A stretch of DNA of 64,000 bases from positions 1-64,000 of the forward strand of contig NZ_CAJXWX010000014.1 of NCBI RefSeq assembly GCF_913062585.1, in the 5' to 3' direction. The position numbers and the translations under genes were made by a program. The DNA comes from an uncultured Sphingomonas sp. Its GTDB lineage: Bacteria > Pseudomonadota > Alphaproteobacteria > Sphingomonadales > Sphingomonadaceae. The notes beneath the pieces were generated by a model. It ran no database searches, was not told the origin of the DNA, and saw only the letters and a program-made list of their open reading frames with translations. Of this stretch, positions 60,606 through 64,000 are shown in pieces; position 1 is the first letter of the stretch, and each line of letters starts with the position of its first letter.

Positions 60606-60961
60606 TGGTCGAACTTCTTCGGTGCGAAGCGCGACACGAAGTCGCGGGCGCGCGGGGCCGCCTGGTCCATCGGCGTCGGCGTCACCGGCGTCGGTGCGCT
60701 CGAGCCCTTACCCTCGACCTTGTCGACCAGCTGCACGCCGCCGCGCCCGACCGAGACGAGCAGGTTGCGCCCCTCGAACTCGATGACCGCCAGGCGCAGG
60801 CCGGGCGAGATCATCATCGTCTCGCGCACATGGATCAGCCGCGTCGCGGGCCGCCCCGGCATCCGGCTTTCCAGCCGCCGCCATAGATACAGGCACCCGA
60901 TCATCAGGCCACAGATCAGCGGCAGCAGGACGACCAGTTTCAGGATATAGGACCAGAGCAT
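60602..60961 (-). CDS. fliO: Flagellar biosynthesis protein FliO
   Basis: A 119-residue protein with one N-terminal membrane segment (YILKLVVLLPLICGLMIGCL) and a cytoplasmic FliO-like domain (MMISPGLRLAVIEFEGRNLL). FliO helps assemble the FliP ring. Similarity within this family is low, so the call leans on position between fliN and fliP and on size. It is eight bases from fliN and overlaps fliP by four. Confidence 0.85.
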   Translation of the reverse strand: MLWSYILKLVVLLPLICGLMIGCLYLWRRLESRMPGRPATRLIHVRETMMISPGLRLAVIEFEGRNLLVSVGRGGVQLVDKVEGKGSSAPTPVTPTPMDQAAPRARDFVSRFAPKKFDQ

Positions 60962-60969
60962 GGAATGGA

Positions 60970-61260
60970 TCAGCCGCGCTTGTCGGGGTTGACCAGCTCG
61001 GTCATGCGCACGCCGAAGCGATCGCCGACCGTCACCACCTCGCCGCGTCCGATCAGCGTGCCGTTGACCAGCACGTCGAGCAGCTCATTGGCCTGACGGT
61101 CCAGCTCGATGACGCTCGATTCGGACAGCGCCAGCAATTCGCGCAGCGACAGCTGGGTCGAGCCGATCTCCACGGTCAGCTTGACGTCGACGTCCTGGAG
61201 CAGCCGGAAATTGGCCGCGACCGACGTGTCGACGGGGAAACCCCCGGCCATATCGTTCAT
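60970..61260 (-). CDS. fliN: Flagellar motor switch protein FliN
   Basis: A 96-residue FliN, the C-ring component that, with FliM, controls rotation direction and docks export cargo. The SpoA domain is evident: LLQDVDVKLTVEIGSTQLSL, VIELDRQANELLDVLVNGTL and GEVVTVGDRFGVRMTELV. It lacks the longer N-terminal extension of E. coli FliN (137 residues). The start overlaps the fliM stop as ATGA. Confidence 0.95.
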   Translation of the reverse strand: MNDMAGGFPVDTSVAANFRLLQDVDVKLTVEIGSTQLSLRELLALSESSVIELDRQANELLDVLVNGTLIGRGEVVTVGDRFGVRMTELVNPDKRG

Positions 61261-62237
61261 TCTTCGGGTCCTTTATAGGATTGCGCCACCGCTTCGGGCG
61301 GACGGGCGAGCGAGGTGAGCTGGACGGCGGCACGGCCATTGGCGGTGCCGACGGTACCGGTGCCGAGCAGGTCGCCGCCGACCATCACCGGGACTTCCGG
61401 GCCGAAGCTGATCGGAATCACGTCGCCGGTCTTCAGCTCCATCAGGCGGCTCAGCGGCACGACGGGTTCGGCGAGCACTGAGCGAACCGGGAAACGCACC
61501 GTCATCACCGCGCGGGTCAGGTCGCCGCGCCAGGTGGGATGCGCCTCGGCCTGCTTGTCGACGACCTTGCCGGTGAGCGCGGAGCCGTGCGGCTTCAACG
61601 CGCTGACCGGATAGAGGATGTCGAGCATCGACGGGCGGCGATTCTGCCCGGCAATGCCGAAACGGGTGACGATCATCGCATCCTCGCCCTCGATCCCCGA
61701 CAACAGGGATGGCGAGGATTCGGGACGTCCGGCGCGGAAGTCGAGCTTGGCGAGCGATTCCCAGGCGTTGCGCATCGGCGTCGCCATCATCCGGCCCAGC
61801 TGGCCGATCATCGCCTCGCTGGCGGGCGAGAATTCGGGCGGCAGCATATCGGGCACGTTGCCCGTGCCGCCGAAGGACAGGTCGATCATCGACAGGCCGA
61901 AGCCGCCCTCGATGACGATCAGCGCCTGCGCGTCGGCGGCCATGCCGCCCTGCGACGACATGGCCATCGGCACCCAGGCGCTCAGCCCGTCGCCGCGTTC
62001 CGCACGGTAATCGGTGAAACGCTGGACGACCAGCGGCTCCGCCCAACAGCGCAGTTCCTCGCGCAGCAGCGGTTCGAACAGGCCCCGCAGCATCCGTGCC
62101 AGACGCGCGGACAGATGCTGCATCGTGTGAAGGTCACCGAACGGGTTGATCTTGTGCGAACCCAGCACCGAGTGATCAGCGACATACTGATCACGCGGGC
62201 GTTCGCGTCGTTCAACCTGAGGGGCGGCGTTAACCAT
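61257..62237 (-). CDS. fliM: Flagellar motor switch protein FliM
   Basis: A 326-residue C-ring protein. The N-terminus (MVNAAPQVERRERPRDQYVA) lacks the LSQxEIDALL peptide that binds phospho-CheY in E. coli and most others. The middle domain with FGDLHTMQHLSARLARMLRG and the GGTG-type motif (MIDLSFGGTGNVPD) follows. The C-terminal SpoA domain (LMELKTGDVIPISF) docks FliN. It is three bases from fliL, and the stop overlaps fliN. Confidence 0.93.
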   Translation of the reverse strand: MVNAAPQVERRERPRDQYVADHSVLGSHKINPFGDLHTMQHLSARLARMLRGLFEPLLREELRCWAEPLVVQRFTDYRAERGDGLSAWVPMAMSSQGGMAADAQALIVIEGGFGLSMIDLSFGGTGNVPDMLPPEFSPASEAMIGQLGRMMATPMRNAWESLAKLDFRAGRPESSPSLLSGIEGEDAMIVTRFGIAGQNRRPSMLDILYPVSALKPHGSALTGKVVDKQAEAHPTWRGDLTRAVMTVRFPVRSVLAEPVVPLSRLMELKTGDVIPISFGPEVPVMVGGDLLGTGTVGTANGRAAVQLTSLARPPEAVAQSYKGPEE

Positions 62238-62240
62238 GCC

Positions 62241-62936
62241 TCACTGAACAACGAAATTGGTAAAGTAGACGTTAGCGATGCCGCCGAATCCCTCCTTTTG
62301 GCGAAGAATCTCGTTGATCGCGTCGACCAGGCGGCGCTGCAGCTGGCGCTTGCCCTCGCCGGTGGTCACCATCTCCTCGCTGGCATCGCCCAGCGTCAGC
62401 AGGATGGCCGAGCGGACCGCCAGGTCGTTGGTCTTCAGATTGTTGATGACCGTGTCGTCATAGGGGGTGGAGACGGCCAGGCCGATCTGGACGATATGCA
62501 CCGAGTCGCGCAGGTTCGAGGTGAAGTCCTTGGGCAACTGGTAATAGTTGGACGCATAGCGTTCGCCGCCATCGCCGACCGGCGTCTTCATGCCGACATT
62601 CTCGTGCTTCTCGCCGCCTTCGCCGCCCTCTCCGCCGCCGCCATGACCGCCTTCGCCACCTTCACCGCCTTCGCCGGCGCGCTTCTGCTCGGCCTTGGGG
62701 ACCAGCTTGGGGCCGGGATGGCTGGCATCGGCCTCGGCTTCCTCCTTGGCGGCCTTGTCCTTCTCGGATTCGGCATGGCCGCCGCCGATCAGGCCGGAGT
62801 TCGCGGCATAGAGCCCTGCGCCGACGCCGCCGCCCAGCAGGACGAGGACCCCGACGACCATGATGATGATCTTGCCCAGCTTGCCCTTCTTCTTCTTGGG
62901 CGCTTCGTCGTTGGGCGTCTCTTTCGCGTCGCTCAT
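62241..62936 (-). CDS. fliL: Flagellar basal body-associated protein FliL
   Basis: A 231-residue single-pass inner-membrane protein that supports stator function. A Lys-rich cytosolic start (KKKKGKLGK) is followed by a membrane segment at about residues 23-45. A long charged periplasmic linker comes next, including a Glu/Gly tract (GEGGEGGEGGHGGGGEGGEG), then the conserved C-terminal FliL domain (YYQLPKDFTSNLRDSVHIVQ). The linker makes it longer than E. coli FliL (154). It is 11 bases from fliK. Confidence 0.93.
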   Translation of the reverse strand: MSDAKETPNDEAPKKKKGKLGKIIIMVVGVLVLLGGGVGAGLYAANSGLIGGGHAESEKDKAAKEEAEADASHPGPKLVPKAEQKRAGEGGEGGEGGHGGGGEGGEGGEKHENVGMKTPVGDGGERYASNYYQLPKDFTSNLRDSVHIVQIGLAVSTPYDDTVINNLKTNDLAVRSAILLTLGDASEEMVTTGEGKRQLQRRLVDAINEILRQKEGFGGIANVYFTNFVVQ

Positions 62937-62947
62937 ATGTCAGTTCC

Positions 62948-63985
62948 TCAGGCGATTCGGATGGATGGAGAAGAAACCGTGGTGCCGGGCGATGCCGCTG
63001 CGTCCTCGCCGGACGGCTCGGGATCGCCGCCGCGTGGCCGGTTCGGGATCACGGGCACCGGCTGGGCGGGCGCCCGCTGGTCGCGCGCCGATTGGCCCAG
63101 ATCGGATCCGGTGGTGCCGCCCGCCGAAACCGCCACGTCACCCAGCCGCATGCCCTTGTCCTCGGCCAGCTGGTTCAGCGTGTGATGGGCATCGGCCAGG
63201 ATCGTCGCCGTGCTCGATTGCTCGGCGGTGAAATGGATATGGGTCGCCCCGTCGCTATGGCGAATCGCGACCGCGATGCCGCCCAGCGCGTCGGGTGACA
63301 GCTGGATGCGGGTATCGGCGGTCGCGGCGTCCTCGCGCATCCGGTCGATGCGGTCGATCATCGCCTGGGGCCAGTGTTGCTGCGTCATGTCGAGCGGCGC
63401 CTGATCGGTGGCGTTCGTTGCAGCCACCGAACGGGTCAGGTCAGTCGCGCCCAGCGACGCGGCGGCGATTCCGGTCGCGGCGACGGGCGTGCGCGAATCG
63501 CGCGGCTCCTCGTCCTTGGCCTGCGCCGAGGACAGGCCGCGCAGCGCACCCGCCAGCATACCGAGCGTCGCCGTACCCCGACCCGGCTGCGTGACGGTCA
63601 GCGGGCCGCTGGGGAGCGAGGCTAGGGGCGGGGCGCTCGATGTCGTCGGGGCGGAGGACGGAACCGACGCTGCGACCAGCCGGAAGGCAGGCATCGCGCC
63701 GCCGCTGGCGAGTGCCGATGCCGAGGGCGTCGTGGCGGACATGGGCGAGGCTGGAGCCGATACGCCATCGCTCGCGCCCTGGCGTAGCAGGTCGAGGATC
63801 TTCGGATCGGACGGGCGCACCGATGCCGCCTCGACCTGTTGCGCCGTGGCCGCACCTGTCGCCCCATCGGTCGGGCGTGCGCTATCCGGCATGACGCGGG
63901 GAGCGCCGGCGTCGCGCCCGATGTCCGTCGTCACCGGCGACGCCGTCGTTACGGGCGAGGCCGTCGTCTGGACGGAGAGTGGCAT
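62948..63985 (-). CDS. fliK: Flagellar hook-length control protein FliK
   Basis: A 345-residue protein. About 230 residues of Ala/Ser/Thr/Pro-rich, probably unfolded sequence act in this family as the molecular ruler. The C-terminal substrate-switch domain is at about residues 230-310 (RIQLSPDALGGIAVAIRHSD, THIHFTAEQSSTATILADAH). FliK switches FlhB specificity when the hook is complete. The frame stays open to the window edge on the minus strand, so the true start could lie beyond 64000. The ATG at 63985 is the first seen. Confidence 0.88.
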   Translation of the reverse strand: MPLSVQTTASPVTTASPVTTDIGRDAGAPRVMPDSARPTDGATGAATAQQVEAASVRPSDPKILDLLRQGASDGVSAPASPMSATTPSASALASGGAMPAFRLVAASVPSSAPTTSSAPPLASLPSGPLTVTQPGRGTATLGMLAGALRGLSSAQAKDEEPRDSRTPVAATGIAAASLGATDLTRSVAATNATDQAPLDMTQQHWPQAMIDRIDRMREDAATADTRIQLSPDALGGIAVAIRHSDGATHIHFTAEQSSTATILADAHHTLNQLAEDKGMRLGDVAVSAGGTTGSDLGQSARDQRAPAQPVPVIPNRPRGGDPEPSGEDAAASPGTTVSSPSIRIA

Positions 63986-64000
63986 GATGACGGTCGAGCG

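Overview
The window is high-GC bacterial DNA from an alphaproteobacterium, most probably a Sphingomonas-like member of the Sphingomonadales. This rests on gene content and style: ligase-associated helicase and exonuclease genes, an NDUFA9-like gene beside uppP, a combined YlxR/L7Ae-like protein in the nusA-infB operon, a long SpoT-type Rsh, mdoGH, frequent GTG starts and many ATGA/GTGA overlaps. No database was searched, so the genus is an inference. Bases 1-71 are not biology: they are an Illumina/Nextera P5-index-Read1 adapter left on the end of the contig.

Layout. 0.2-4.5 kb: RidA-like protein, HAD phosphatase, DUF3572 protein, DivK-type receiver, a low-GC islet with a MITE-like element and a small membrane protein, then ppx-rlmE. 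4.6-5.2 kb: tRNA-Gln(CTG) and tRNA-Leu(CAG). 5.3-13.3 kb: NDUFA9-like protein, uppP and gltD-gltB. 13.6-16 kb: AI-2E-family permease, OmpA-like lipoprotein and a small unknown. 16.1-22.9 kb: threonine aldolase and a sugar locus (LacI regulator, sugar porter, ROK regulator, PQQ-type sugar dehydrogenase). 23-35 kb: the translation/RNA block rimP-nusA-tautomerase-ylxR-infB-rbfA and truB-rpsO-pnp, with yceI and tdk between. 35.5-46.2 kb: hydrolase, orphan ATPase, glycosyltransferase, M48 protease, rsh, ligase-associated helicase and exonuclease. 46.3-50.6 kb: mdoG-mdoH and a TlpA-like lipoprotein. 50.6-55.3 kb: argH-lipoprotein-lysA, a precorrin-2 dehydrogenase-like gene and a CorA transporter. 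55.4-64 kb: flagellar genes on the minus strand, fliK-L-M-N-O-P-Q-R-flhB, followed by fliD-fliS behind their own sigma-28-type promoter. fliK lies at the window edge.

The least explained content is a dense set of small palindromic repeats between genes. At least four families can be recognised. Family A is an inverted pair built on CTTCGACTTCGCTCAGGC, whose two arms carry matching (compensatory) changes at three loci. Family B is paired GC-rich double hairpins. Family C is two copies of a 204-bp composite. Family D is nested inverted repeats. They occupy most intergenic stretches over 130 bp and may act as terminators where genes converge. One family B pair lies in frame inside truB and adds 46 codons to this conserved gene, much like the Rickettsia palindromic elements. 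Another supplies the ribosome-binding site of the gene after lysA. No transposase or RAYT-type gene that could mobilise them lies in the window.
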